Notes: generated from the sequence alone by a model not told the origin. 64,000 bases of DNA from Lytechinus pictus (GCF_037042905.1 NC_087252.1:30381994-30445993), one strand, 5' to 3'. Positions 46,901 through 62,400 are shown, counted from the stretch's first letter. Translations and numbers: made by a program.

Positions 46901-49900
46901 GGAACATATTTTCTCCATTTAAAAAGTGGAATCCATTTCAAAAGGACTGGGATAGCAGTTGGCCTAATCTATCCACGTCATAGAAGAACACTCCAATTAG
47001 ATTACACCATGGTGCTCAGAAACGTGCTCTGAACTTCTGAATATTTAGACATCCATCTCGGATGTATTCATTCATCCTTTGGCAGTTGTTTGAAATTAGA
47101 AATGCGATGAATCGAAAAAAAAACAATAGAATATTTCAGTATCTTGATTCAGAGATGTCCTTCGAAGTTCATTCGAAGAAGGCACCACGGTCATCAAATT
47201 AAGCGTAATCTGTCCTTGAACATTTATTAAATAGGATACTTACAGATCATTTTTTTTTCAGATAAAATAGTGAATTTCATTAGATAACCATAAAAAAAAA
47301 ATTAACAGAGGGAAAATGTGACTGCGCCAAGTAGCCAGAAGAAAGGGTACATTCATAATTTTCTTCTGATTTCATACTATCTAGGTTAAGAATCAAAAGA
47401 CTTTTAATCCATCATTCACTGTTAAGCATGTTAACATGGTAAATTAATTTAATTCCCAAACATATGTTATTATGTTTTTTTTTATTTGATGATTGTAGTA
47501 TGCCGATTATACATGTACCTATTTCTTTGCTATTTATTCAAAGTATGTGGGTATATGCATACATGTGCAACGGGTTCCATGACATTTGCTCAGGCGACAA
47601 TTGCTACGCTGTAAATTCCACACACCAACGTCAACCCTGGATTTAACGCTATACCCTGTCCTAAACCTAACGTAAACCCTATTGCAACCCTAACCCTATA
47701 TCCTAGACGAAATAAAGCTGAAGCAATTGTCTCTGGTGTTTCGGTATCAACGACGCCTTTCACCTTTCAACGAATTGGATATAGATTGCCAAATGACTGG
47801 CTTGAAACGATCTGAAATATTTTCATCACACGCGCTTTTATTGCAGCAAGTTATTTCAGGGAGCATTATTTTAATTGCTGCCATTGGAGCCTTACCAAAA
47901 ATAAATCCTGGGCTGCCTTGTCTATTTTCAAGAAGAAACGTGTTTTTTATTATATGTACCTCCTTTCTGAGAAGATAACACACACAAAAAATGAAAAATA
48001 AATGATGAGAGTAACGGTTTGCAACTCGTCAGCGATTCGAATGCACTATATGAAGTTATTACCACAACCTCGAATTTATTTTAAATTATCAGGAGTTAGT
48101 TTCCGGAGAGATGTCGAAAACATGAAGCTCAATTATATCAAACCTTAAAACTGTGTTATCTAATTGTGTATATGTTAAGGGGGAGGGGGTGTACATGTAT
48201 TATTCGTTTAATCTAGGGAGAGTAATTAAGACCCTACAGTATTACCATAACGCGCTTTACCTCATAATTAATTTTGCACAAAACATGTATAATTTTTATT
48301 GTAAACATGATCTGATTTTAAATACGAAGAAATGTAAGTTTAAATATTTATCTTGTTCATGTTTTTATAACATTCATTTGCGACGTTAGTTAAGGACGCT
48401 GGTATATTCAATATTGTAACATATTGTAAACAAAATATTTTAATTAAGTTTTGTTATGAAAAGTATGATCATTATGGCATTGTGTTTTTGTGAATATTAT
48501 TTTTCGGTATTGTATATTATTTAACATCTTAAAACAAATAATCCAAATGCAAATGATTTGATATCATTTCTTCAGAAAATTTAGTATCCGTTGTTTTTTA
48601 ACATTCATGCAAAAGTAAAGAACAATTACTCTATAGAAACAATCGTTTGTCAGAAGTATTGTTCCCATCTTTTTACTACATGTATCAAGAGTGTAATATT
48701 TCCTCTGAAATATAAGAATAAATAGACAATAAACGTATATTTAGGAATCGAAAATCGATAATCAATTCCATGTTAATCTAGTTGTATTTATGGCATGTTT
48801 AGTAAAAAAGGGAAATGAGGTGACTAATGATAAATGCATGAGTTTTATATCGTTTATTAAAACACAGAGATCAAGTGATTGTGATGTTTTACCATCCTGG
48901 TGGACTGTACTTTCACTGATGTTGATGATGATGATGATGATGATGTGAGTTGGGTTCTCGCCTTCGCCTTTTGTTACATATCATAAAGTAAAAGGCGGGT
49001 GTCTTTGTGAGGACATGAAGGGACGTGATGCGGGAACCTTCTCCATAATTTCTGCTCCGCATCTGTGTTAAAACAAGACAAAACAAGAAAAAAAAACCGT
49101 TAAAATTGTCACTTTTCGTCATTAGCTAGTTTTGTAATTAATAACCATGATAGCGTTCCCGTCGGAATTCGCAACCGAATTAACTTATCACAAAATGTCG
49201 CGTGTCTCTGGTACACGACTTATTTAACAAACTGCCTACAAAATGTTAAGTAATTTGGCATATTTTAATATTTTTCGTTTAAATCCCACAGATTGCAATT
49301 TGCAGTGTTTGATTATGAAACACAACATGTTACCTCAAGAAGGTGATATTCAGTTGAACTGTATACTACTACCAGTGACTACTTTAAATCCTACAGGTTT
49401 CAAACAGATACCACCGTTTTATGTTTTGGAAACGGGTTAAAACATAATTAGAAGACAGATAATAATATATAACTTGTAAATAGACGCAGCCTGGCATGAA
49501 ACCAGTATAATTATATTCATCAGCCACTCGTTTTGTTTGCCTATTGGAGATCCATGCTTGTTATTAATCTCCCATGATGTGCAAACAGTACTTACAAACT
49601 GATTGGGTATTTATTCATGACAATTATGATTATCATAATTGTTTACAGGTTCAAGGGGCCGGAACAGAACAAACTTTTATTTCCAACACAATCATGAAAT
49701 TTATTAGTATAGAGGTACAACTATGGTAACTGTTTGCAAGTCCAAGTAGCCGGAACAGAACAAACTTGCATCCCCAATATGGGCAATATATTCCTGACAA
49801 TTATGAACAACCATCGATGCGTGGTGACATTAAAAAAAGTCGTTTGATTAATCAAACTCATCCGACCTTCGCTAAACCTTCATTAAACAAATCGCGTGCG

Positions 49901-50426
49901 CGATACAGATTTTTTTTTTTCTGTCATCCTGATGATGACCACAATTTTATATTTTTCAGTTGCCATGGTTTTTGGTGGGCCTTGGTTCCATGTTTCAGTA
50001 ATTTCCGCAATTTGTTCATATACATACTCTTTCAACCACATTTACTATTCATAACGCAATATTGTTATAAATGGACATGTTCAGTTGCTTTTAGGAATGT
50101 TGCTTAGAAGTCGATGGGAACAATACAAAAAAATTGGGTAGTCTGAAATATAACATCCAGAAGAAGGATCGCAGTATTTTGAACATCAATTTATTTAAAA
50201 ACACATATATCTCTGGGACTTCTGATGATAATCGCGTTGGAATAGCAAACAATGAATTTGGACAGGAATTTGTTTGAAAAATGTATTGTTTTCGATTTGA
50301 AAAGTTTTTATGTTTGCTAAGCGATAACGGGGTTACCTATACAGCATCATTGTCAGACGATTCGACAGGGCTTCAAATATTCAATCAGAGGTGGGATTGT
50401 ATATCATCTCTTAATCTGGAAATCTG
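46901..50426. other. Intergenic region between the FZ gene and the lectin gene
   Basis: I see no coding exon with domain evidence. There is a (GAT)n run at 48919-48945 and a short direct repeat AGCCGGAACAGAACAAACTT / GGCCGGAACAGAACAAACTT at 49658 and 49749. No promoter can be assigned to the start at 50427. Confidence 0.5.
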
Positions 50427-50490
50427 ATGTTCGTCGTCATGACCACTATGATGTCACTCGTATTGTACATAGTCGCTTCATTTATGACTG
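50427..50490 (+). CDS. Lectin gene exon 1: signal peptide
   Basis: ATG starts MFVVMTTMMSLVLYIVASFMT, an almost ideal hydrophobic signal peptide, followed by a GTAAGA donor at 50491 in phase 1. There is no upstream ATG in frame in the preceding bases. The join to exon 2 gives ..FMT-VYARAEC. Confidence 0.78.
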
Positions 50491-53400
50491 GTAAGATCGA
50501 TAAGAAAATGATACATATATCTTATTTTAGTTAATCTCCCTAAGATTTGCCTTTTTTCATATTTTCACAAAAATCTCTTTATCAAATTATTTAAAGTTAC
50601 GGTAGTGACGCCTTTGTAAATTTTAATTTGAGTAAAAAACGCGAGCTGCATTAGGAAAGGATGACTAGACAATTTTCGTATTGATATCATATCGAAAAGG
50701 AAAAAAGAAATAATGTGACGTCATCGATTCTTTAATTTCAAACTGTGATATACACATGCAATTTCAATTTACTTTTTTATTTTTATTTTTTAAAGTTTTT
50801 ACATTGATCCTGTTGTTGGTATTTCAGCGACATTCTGATTTTCAGTGTACAAAAATAATTTTGTTCTTGCGCAGATCAGCCTTCATAGTGGATGGGGGAG
50901 GGATAGAGTGATTTCCTTTGGTCTCACGATGGATAATTACTGGCTTGATAAGGCATTTGAAATATACTTAAAATTTCCGTTAAAATTCAGGATATTAATT
51001 TAATCTCTACAATAATGCCCAAACTAGTGATATTGTAACATACTGACTGATATAACTTTAGCTTTCAGTTTATTAGAATGTCATTCTTCGAATCAGCGAT
51101 AACCACAAATAAATAATTTGAGACGGCAGCAGTTAAAATGATATATATCATGCATAAAGCTTTATTGTGTTTATGAGATGGTAATTTTCTTGAAATAAGA
51201 TACATTTTTATTGACCTTATTTGGCCCAGATAAGCGAGATAAGCACAGAAGGGGGGGGGGGGCTATTACTATCTTTGAAATTTTATTCACGTAATAGGAT
51301 CAATGTATCGGTCTAGTGACCAGGCTTGTCGCCATTATGTACATATTTAGGAAATCAATATTGATCATTTTACGTAGCAATATCAATCTACGGAGATGAG
51401 TAATACCGTTCAGGGACATTATCAATCGCGCGAAACCGGAAAGAATAACCCAAAATCGTGACACTGAAACGTAAGTTATGTGAACTCACTTACTGCGATT
51501 ACTTTCTCTTAACGTGTTTGTGTTTATCGTTGTATTCATGGTTCGCATATCATCACGGACATTTTTTTTCATCTTATTTTTTTCTTTTTATTTGTATGGG
51601 TACTTTAAAAAACAAATGTTCAAGCAAACCTATCAAAATACTTTTGTTATAATGCATTTGTTTTATGACGTTTGCTGTTTGTTAAAAAAAAAAACCTGTG
51701 ATTTTGAAGAGGAACTTTGAGTTAACACAAGCGTTTTTTTTAATAAATAAATGATTCATTTTTGGATACGGAAATCTATTCCTGCCTTTGAGTGTGTTGA
51801 TTAACAACTGAACAACGGATTTTTTTTTTTTTTTTTTTGTAATGCAATAATCATACAACTAAAACGCATAGCACGAGGAGCGTACGGGGACAAATAGTAT
51901 GACATTACACACATTACCCCTACGATACCATTTGTATCTCTTGCGTGGCTTTTTTTTTTCGACATTCAATATACCACCCCCCCCCCCCCAAAAAAAAAAA
52001 AAAGGGCAATCATAATAAAGGAAGCAAAACAAGAAAAAAAAAAAAAAAACATAAGTCATTATTATTCGTAGTAGTAGTTGCAGGTAGTAGTATATGTTTA
52101 TTTATCATACTCTATACTTTGGTACACGAAGTACCCCCCCCCCCCCCACACACACACACACACATTTCCCCGACAAAAGACGAATGATAATGATGTCATC
52201 TGAAAAAAAAAGTATATGTATATTTTTGTATCTTTTCATATAACACAGTATATGCGCGTGCAGAGTGCAGCACTCCGGATTGGACGTGTCCACATTGTAC
52301 TTTTGAGAGTGCTTCTACAGCTACAGAAACGTCTGCGTTTCCTATTGGAACTTACCTGGTATGGGGGTGTGAAGAGAACTATGTCATGGAGGGACCTTCT
52401 GACGTCATAGTGTGGATCTGCGGTGCGGATAGCCAATGGACTGGAGAGCCAACACCTTACTGCGCAGGTAAATAATATAGTGAGTGTGTGTGTGTTTGTG
52501 TCTGTGTGAGAGGGAGAGAGGGGGGGGGTCGACAAGTTGATTATGTGATTTATTGTAACTTCCATACATTTTATCATTAGTATAGTAAAATATGATTATT
52601 TGTTGTCTTTATCACTTTATCAATATAATACATTAGTATTATCATTATTATCAATAATATTGCTATTTGACCTATTTTTAAAATTATAATCGTTGTTTAT
52701 TATTATTATAATCATTATCATTACTTTATATTATCTTCATTCATACACTGCACTTTCCCCAGATTACTTAAAGCCCTATACGATAAAACGTGGAAATATA
52801 TTTCAAGAAAAGAATCTTAAACAATCCCAAAACATGAAAATAATGAAACAGAGAACGGAATATACAAAGACATCGGTATTGAAGAGTTAATTAATAAATT
52901 AAGATGAGTGAAAAGAAGTACATAAATTGAAAAATGTAATAAATGAAGATAGATAAATCAAATTTAAACTAAAATCGATCAGCCTTTGGCTACCTCTATA
53001 CATCATAGAAATCGATTCAAATCAATTACAAAGGAAGATTTCCTTCTCTAAAAAAATACCAATTTACCTCTGTTTTTGTCTTTATTGGTGTACCCAAAAG
53101 CCTGAATGATGTCAAAATGCATTATGGTATGTTTTATATTCCATTAGAATCGATATCAACCTGTCCCGACCCTCCCGTTCCTGCATATGGTGAGGTGAAC
53201 CCGGCGGGTGTGGCCCGATACAGACCTGGTGATACCGTTCAGTACTCATGCAAGACTGGATACCAGCGTATGGGGAGTACTCAGAATACGTGCGGGAATG
53301 ACCATTCTTGGAAGAATGCGGCTCCGACATGTAAAAGTAAGAGAGCTTGAATTAAATGGGAAGTTTATCCGAGCATGAAGTTGGTTTATAGACTTCAAAG

Positions 53401-56400
53401 CAAAAAAAAAAACAATACTAAGTAGTAATAGTAGTAGTCTAGTATAAGTTATAGTAGTAGCAAGAGGAGGGGAAGTTGCAGGAGTTTAAGTTATAATAGG
53501 CAGTATTATTTTTTTCTAATTACTGGAGTATGATTGGTAACGGTAATAGCTTAAAAAAGAACAGCTAGTAGAAATAGAGGGAACTATTTTCGTCAATGTC
53601 ATGTTTTCACTCTATAAAAAGAGTGAGAGCCAGCACTAATCGTCCTCATCCCTTTTTATTAAAGAAAAACAATATTTGAGAATGAGTAAATGAATCTTGC
53701 AAATGACCTCATATATCGTCTCCTTATCGCGTGAAACGTACATTTTTGAGAAAAAGCAAATCAAGTTTTGACCTTATTTTTGCGCTTATGTATTATTTTC
53801 TGTCTTAATTCTCATACTTTCTGACAAAGCAAGATGTTGCTTTCATTGATATATATGTATCTTATTTAAAAAACTCAAAACACTTTCTAATCTTTAGAAA
53901 TAATACCTTGCGTCCTTTTCCCGGTAACAAAAATACGCAATCCACTGATCCAGTGACCTGAGAGACCGCGAGCGAAAATCGGTCAATGCACGTAAAGGCC
54001 CCCTCACACCTGACCGAATGTAGGCGGACGAAGGGTGACAAATGGGAAAAATGCACGAAAGGCACGCGAATTCAACGAATTCAAATAAAATTTCCGTCTT
54101 ATCTTGCGATCAGTAACTATTGTCAATTGCAGCCGAAGGCGAGCGAAGGGTTGATATAACCCAATAAGACAAACGAAGAGTGAGCAATGGTTTGATATGG
54201 CGTGCGATTAGAAACGAAGACGAGGGAATAGATCGGGCGTTCTTGTACGTATGTGTCATCGTGTTGCTTCGTCAATGGTTCTTTCGAGATCGGTCCACTT
54301 TGGCAAAAGCGCGATGAGGGACTATACGCGGCAATAACGCACGAACGATAAACGAACGATTACGGCAGACTAAAGAAGAGATGCGAATTCAAACAGATGA
54401 CCAACGATTTTTCAATTCGTCGGGAATGTTTAAACATGTTCAAATTTCCGCGCGTATTTGAATAATCGCAGCTGTTAGCTCAGAAGGTGTACGAACCCAA
54501 ACACGAAGGGTAAATAGGATTTACTATCAGTTACCATTGAAATGAAAAAAAAATGCATTTCGCCAGCCATCGCAAGGCATATTTCTGGCAATTCGGTTAG
54601 GTGTGAGGGGGCCAATACTGAATTGCCTGAAATATGCCTTGCGATGGCTGGCGAAATGCATTTAAAAAAAATCGTTTTCAATGGTAACTGATAGTAAATC
54701 ACATTTACCCTTCGTGTTTGGGTTCATACACCTTCCGAGCTAACAGCTGCGATTATTCAAATTCACGCGGAAATTTTGAATGTTTAAGAATTCCCGACGA
54801 ATTGAAAAATCGTTGGTCATCTGTTTGAATTCGCATCTCTTCTTTAGTCTGCGGTAATCGTTCGTTTATCGTTCGTGCGTTATAGTCGCGCATACTCCCT
54901 CATCGCGCTTTTGCCAAAGTGGGCCGATCTCGAAAGAACCCAATAACGAAGCAACACGATGACACAAACGTACAAGAACGCCCGATCTATTCCCTCGTCT
55001 TCGTTTCTAATCGCACGTTATATCGAACCATTGCTCACTGATCGTTCGTCTTATTGGGTTATACCAACCATTCGTTCGCCTTCGGCTGCAATTTACTCAA
55101 AGAGGTGAACCGAAAATCGATATCCTTCGCATGTCATATTTATCCTTCGCTTACCGTTCGTTGATAAAATTTGACAACAATTACTGATCGCATGATTTGA
55201 CGGAAATTTTATTTAAATTCGTTGAGTCCACGTGCATTTTTTCCCCAGTAGTCACCCTTCGTCCGCCTACAGTCGGTCAGGTGTGAGGGGGCCTTAAGCA
55301 CATAAGTGTCTTGTTCCCAGAGAAAGCACGTGGAAATGTTTTTTGCTATTATGTCATAATGACGTCACTTTTAGATTCGAGAATTGTACCAGAAGAAAGT
55401 TCATGACATGCCTTTTTCATGTAAGCAATAACACAACAACTTTTTTTTAATGTCGATTATTGCCTTTCTGCGGTTAGGCAACGATATATTAGAATGTCAT
55501 TCAAATGTGTGATTTCTCTGATAGTTTCAGCTACGGTGTGTGATGCAGGAACACTAGGAGAATTTATAGGTGCTGAAAATTCCATGGTCATGGCATCTCA
55601 CAGCTGCATCATAGGACAACACTTGGTAAATGATTGGCGGTCAGAAAATATCATGACATGGAATGAAGCCAAGACCACTTGTCGAGATCGAGGCGGTACT
55701 TTCCAAGGTAACTACTCTCAGTATATTGCCCACACACCGCATGGTCTACCTTGATTTCGTGTAATACCATCCCGCCCATCAACGTTTCGTCTAACAACCA
55801 CTTGGTCTAATCAGGCGCGTAGCCAGGGGGGGGCGGTGGGGGCGGTCGCCCCCCCAAAAAAAAACGTCCCCAAAAAGAAAAAAAAAAGAAGGGAAAAAAA
55901 AGAGAGGAAAAAAGGAAAAGGGAAGGGAGGAAAGGGAAGAAAGGTAGCTTTGTCGTTTTTTTTTTCTTTTTATTCTTTATTTTTTTTCTCAAAAGAGAAA
56001 CTCCTTCACTCTTGCTCTAAACTTATATATGAATTTTGCTTCCGCGCTGCGCGCGGTTAAATGACAATATTGAAGTTCTCCATTGTTTCCTCCACCCTTT
56101 CTCTAACCCTGCTTTCCACCTCAGCTATATGTGTTTATTGCCAGTTAAAGTTCAAATATATACATTATGGCATGGAATTAGAGTAAGGTTAGGCCGAAGA
56201 ATATGAAGTTATCTTTTTTTTTTTGATCGCGCAACTTCTGGTCGGGTCGGCTCCAGGCGGGTAAAATCTTTATATCAATTTCTGCCGTCACCTCCATAAA
56301 GTCAACTTCTCCCGCTTTTCAGCTCTTTACTAAACAACCATAATTTGCGGCAAACAGGTTCCTAATTTAAAAAGAGGAATGTATAAAATTCGTGTCGTAT

Positions 56401-59400
56401 TGAATAAAAAAGTACAATATTTTTTTTCAAATTCTATTAATCTTCATGTTATTTCCCTGCACATTCATCTCCTGTCCTGTTTTGCGCCCTCAGTTTGAAA
56501 TTTTGAATGACACTCAGGGGCCGCGGAACGGTTTTCAAAGTGGGGGGCTGACCATGCAAAAAATCACAATCTTATGGTCATTTTTACGTTTTTGTACACG
56601 GTTTTGGAAAAAAGTGGGGGGGGGGCTGAAGCCCCCCAGCCCCCCCCCCCCCCCCCCGCTTCTGCGGCTCCTGACACCAAAAGCTTACCCCTCCCTGCAC
56701 CCACCCCCTAGGGAGCGCGCATTGCGCGCTCTGTAAGTGTTGGCACGCTTCGCGTGCATTTACCGCCCCCTCCAAAATGAAATCCTGGCTACGCGGTTGG
56801 GTCTAATCATCGCTCCGTTCAATCACTATTTCGTCTATGACTATTTCGTCTCTTTATCAGTTGATCTAATATCCATTTCATATACAATTAAAACCTTAGT
56901 CCAATTAGATCAAGTGGTACATGGACTAAATGGCAATATAACCAAATGGTTATTAGACGAAATGGTAAGTGGACGATTTGGCAATTAGGCATGGGAATAG
57001 TAGACGAACTGAAGATAGACCAAGTGGTAGTAGACGAGTTGTCAATTGGACGAATTGGCATTAAACGAATTGAAAATAAACCACTTACCTCGCGGTTGTG
57101 GTTTCGGTAGATCCTTTCATGTAATTTCCCTACAGCGCTCTTACAAAGCCTGGTTCTCCCAAGGTCAGCGCTAAAATAATCCGGACTATAATGACCTAAG
57201 ATGGCAAATACTCCTGTGTTTTATAATTTTTATAGCAAGGACAATGTGCAGACCAGCGATGAGCATCTTCCCGTTCAGTCCTGTGCAAACCCATTCTTGA
57301 TGTTCCCGAGTTCGGGGATGGTCTGCTAATGTTTTATCCAGCATTAATAAAATGCTTACTATAAGGACAAAGCAGTTGTGACTCTGCACGTGATAATAAA
57401 CATGCCCCTCCCCTAAATTTTGTAAACCTACCCTTTCAATCATTTAACTGGTAATGATGTACCACATTAATGTGTCTATTAAGGTGAGATTACGCTGAAA
57501 TACATGTACACTGTAACTTGATATCTATTGTAAAAAAAAATATTTAATTAAATAAATGAATAGATACGCAAAGAAACTAACAGAAAAGGCATATAGAATA
57601 ACATAATCTACCTATCATTTCTTACAGGGAATAGTTATTCAAGAGTGTCCCCAGGCATTCCTGTATTGGAACTGTACCAGAAACAATGCCTATCGTGTAT
57701 GAAATACTTAATAACCAACGAGAAAGACATGCGAAACTCAAGACTTTTCTTTCTTTACAGTTGGATACTCTCGAATCCATGCGAAATCCATAAAATCCCG
57801 ATGATCCGTTGACCAATGAAAATAAAGCGCATTCCAATCCAAACTGATATAATGTTAATTAACCTGATACAGGTGAGCTGGCAATGATAAAAACGCCGAC
57901 AATGCAGGAGGACGTTCGACGACTTCTCAATCTGCCAAAGACGGTAGGGATGGATTTATCAAGCTACTTCTGGATAGGGGTCAAAGAAGGTCGAAATTGG
58001 AAATGGTCTAATGATGCTACCGGTGGGTATTGTTCGGTTAAAACAGTAGAAACAAAAAAAATGTTGAAAAGGTGATGAGTAGAAAATAAAGTTGGTTGCC
58101 CATCCTCCAAATAAATGAATATAAATCAAATAGAGTCCCCCATGTATGTTTCCTTATCCATATACTTATACCGAAAATGTCTTAATTCATGGAGGTCAGC
58201 GATAAGTATGACTGCAGTAGAGATTAATAATTAGTTTGCATGAAGTACATGAATCATATGAAAGATGACATCTATTATACCATATGCCTATTAGACATAA
58301 TACATCTCCAAAACAACCAGATTAAATAATTTTTTGAAATCTTTATTTTGAAATTATTTTTTTTTTCATGTCAGCATCAATATTAATTGAATCTAGATCA
58401 GATTTATCTATTGTTGTCATATTTCAATGTTCTTAAATACAACTAGCTAGTGTATCAATCAAAATTTATATTGTAAATTATACGCAATTCAGCCGTAATG
58501 CTGCTATATTCATTTATATACATTTATACAAAAAATGAAATATGAATGAATGAATTACTAAATTCAAATAAATCAAAAGCGGGTATAGAACACCAGTCAG
58601 GATAAATTTGAGATCTTTTGCTCTTAACTTATCAAGAATTCGGACATTCGAAGAGATCCTGGACATCCACCGATGTGTTTAATACAATAATAAACACTGA
58701 TAAGAGGAGGGAGGGGGGACTCCTATACTACATTTCAACACGGATGCAGAAAGGTCGAAGCAAATAAATCAAGTAGATCCTATCCAGGTTAAGATCGTAG
58801 ATCCTTTCCAGGTTAACCAAATCATGCCAATAGGGTCTATATTTTGTTGATTTTTTTCCTTCACATTTTTAATCTGATGCCTGTTGTAAGAAGCAACACT
58901 AATATGAATTTACTTCGTTCAATTTAGATGATACGAACATCTTTCGCTTATTCTGGGCCGATTATCATCCTAGTGAAAGTTCTGGAACCAATTGTATTTC
59001 GTTGAGTTCGTCTACCAGCTATCAGTGGGTAGATGCTCCGTGTGGCAGTAGTCGTCGTTTCATCTGTCAATACGGTAAGTTTGAAGGGGGAAGCGAACTG
59101 ACTAACACTGAGAGTGGTGCCTCTCGTTGGCCATGTGCTATTGGGTAGTCCAAAAGTATAACTTTTGAGTTAAAGGGATAATTTCACTTGTCATCAATTG
59201 AAATTCGTACTGCATTTGTGTAGAGAAAGTTGATTTTTTTAAAGAGGAAAAGGAACTATTGTAGCATGAGTATACTAAGCTGTTGATTAGTGTGTTGACA
59301 GTCATCATACCATTTGAAAATAAAAATACTCACATCATTGTCAAATTGTGTTGGCCTAAATGAAGTTTGATCTAAATTATGTGACATGAAACTCCAACAA

Positions 59401-62400
59401 GATGATTGGTTATAAGTTTATTGTTGGAGGCGTTGCTACGCTTCGTGGTGAAGTGGTAAAAACTCTCTCTTCCATCAGAGGGACATGGTTTCGAATCTCT
59501 GCCACGGTGTGTTTTCCTTCAGAAAGAAAATTCCAACATTGCGTTAATCTCGACCAAGTTGAGGTGAATGGGTGCCCGGTAGGATTTATTCATTGAATAC
59601 TTTACCGCCTCTTTGGGGGCTCGGGCTACACAGAGTACCAACCGCAGAAGCGTATATGCAATTATAGTATCTGCGCTCTGTATTATTATCAATATTAAAG
59701 CTCATGACCACATATAATGAAATAGTTCTATGATATGTCTTTCGAAGTTATGATGACATTTCAAAAAATAAATCTTAATCCAAAATGCAAGTTGAATTAT
59801 TTTTAATGATAATTAAGCATACTTTGTTACATAAACAGAATAAATAAATCGTATCAAGTCACTAACAGTCAGCGTATTGCATTTTAGATGGGAGTTGTAC
59901 CGGGAGAAGTCCTGAGCATGATGCTCGTTTACTCGATGAACGTCGGAAATGCTACTGGTTTAGTAATTCTAAAGCGACTTGGTCTGATGCGAAGACTTCT
60001 TGTAGCTCAGAAGGAGGCTCCTTGGTAAAAGTCACTGATGAGAGCCTGCAAGACGTTTTGGCCAACGAAGCGGCGAACGTAGTGGGAGATGTAGGTGACT
60101 GGTGGATAGGAGGGTACGATGATGTATCTGCGACAGACAGAGCATGGTTTTGGATGGATAGTAAGTAATTTAGCTAACAATATGTAAGTTTATATTTTTT
60201 GTGTAGACTCGGGCCAAATGTTTATACATGTATGTTTGATAGATCCCAGAAAGTGACAGCATTGTTTAACAATATCAATTAAAAGTGATATGTTATGATT
60301 TCGGTCACATGAATTATTGATTTTTTATCCTCCTTTATGACACTTTGCTTACACTGTAAATAAATGAAATGCTAATTTAGCATTTTCTAATGCTTACAGT
60401 GCTTTTATAGTGACTGCACTGTAAGTGCTAAATTAACACTTCATTTTTTTACAGTGTACCACCTCATGGTATGATTGCGTTAATTTCTCTCATAATTATG
60501 CTACATGTATATGTACATCATTACGCATGACCGCTAAATCTTTCCACAATAACCCAAAATAGACTGGGCTATTTCGACGCTCAACACGGGGGGGGGGGGG
60601 GGGGTGGGGGCGGGGGCTGATTCAGCCACCCTCCCCTTACACTGTAAAAATGAAGTGCTAATTAGCACTGACAGTGCTTGTATATTGACTGCACTGTAAT
60701 TGCTAAATTAATACTTATATTTTTACAGTGTATGATCTCTGCCGACGACTGCGCGATCACCACGAAAATTGGCACGTGCGTTACTAACTGCATAATTTAC
60801 AAAACTCTACAATCAAATACTGCGAAAATATCTTGTTGTTAATTAATTACGATAATTTATGTGTAGAATCAAAAGTTCGCTCTATTTATTTATTGTCATT
60901 TATTCATTTATTAGAGCATATTTATTCAGGTACAAAAGATCAGCATAAAACTGTTTTTCATCAATGACCTATTGAAAACATAATAACGAAAACCAACATA
61001 TCTTACAAATAAAATCAAAATCAGAGTCAAAGATATTTACGATATTTTCCAAATATTGGCCCTAAATGACAAGTTTTGGTTCGCTGACTCTTTATAGGAA
61101 TCTGATTAAATGTACAACAAAGTCAACATAACATTTATTTTCTAATGTATATTACTGTTTTTTATTTCCTATGTATTTCTATGCTTTTCGATTTTTTTTC
61201 ATTTTATTTTCAATGGATATTGTCGGGGACTTCATTTTAACCATAAACAAGATGACATTCATTGATTCCGATCAGTAAAAAGGAATAATGATACATATAT
61301 GAATTTAGGCTTAAAACACTATTTGCATTAGATTTATACACGAATTCACATTTTTGAGCAATTATTGGTCTGCAGGCACTTACGAAATGTTGCGTAATTT
61401 CGGAACCGCGTACCAGGGGGTCGTAATTTTGGTCTCAAAAGTTACCTGAGACTTTTAAGTAAAAGTCACTGAGCGGTAAAAAAGAAATGCACGGCGGATT
61501 TATCGCGACAAATAAAGAGGGGAGGGCTGATAAATCATCCCCCCGTATTATTAGGTTTAAGAAATGTGTGAATATCTCGAAAAAAAGCGATTTTACCAAA
61601 CATCTTCTAGTATTTTGTTTTCATTATTATTATTATTTTTCCTTTACCAGATACACGGGCCACTTTCATGTCATGGGACAGTAATCAGCCGAACGACCCT
61701 TTACATAAGTGCGTTGAGGTTAACAGTGACATGGAACACGACTGGAATGACGCGAATTGCAATTCAGAACGACTAGCTATGTGCCAAATTGGTATGTTAT
61801 TATATCACAACATAGAGATCCATTTTGGCTTATCTTGAAATAAGAATAATAATACTAAAATGTTATATAATGCATGGGCCAGTAAAAAAAAAATCTTACC
61901 GATGAGTAAATAAGAGTTTAATATCATCATTATTATGGGCGTGTCGTGGTCTAGTGGTTCTGACTCTCGCCTGTCAAACAGAGAGTCGTGGGTTCGAATC
62001 CTAGCCATGGCGTGTTTTCCTTCAGCAATAACTTTATTCACACTGTGCTGCACTCGACCCAGGTGAGGTAAATGGGTAACAGAAAGGAAGTAATTCCTCA
62101 AAAAGCTGTGCGCACCAGAATCGGTAGACTGGCCTAGCCGGGGTAATATAGGAGCGCCTTGAGCACCTACATGTAGCAAGGTGGATACATGAGCTATACA
62201 AATCCTATATTATTATTATTAATATTATTACCATTTTTTATTATTAGTAGTGTTATTATTACTATTATCATTGTGATCAGTATTATTTTTAAAAATAAAA
62301 CTGCTACTATTTGTTTGAAAAAGAAATGCACAGTGTAGAGGTCTCACCTTGCACCACGTATCCTTTGGAGGGCATGTGATTGTATTGAAAAGGAATGCCC

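Noticed and set aside
47660-47702. Telomere-like ACCCTAA words
   Set aside because: Only a few irregular CCTAAACC/ACCCTAAC motifs, not a tandem hexamer array.
55807-56060. Lys-rich and Phe-rich overlapping open frames
   Set aside because: Produced by A- and G-rich low-complexity sequence inside the hAT-like element.
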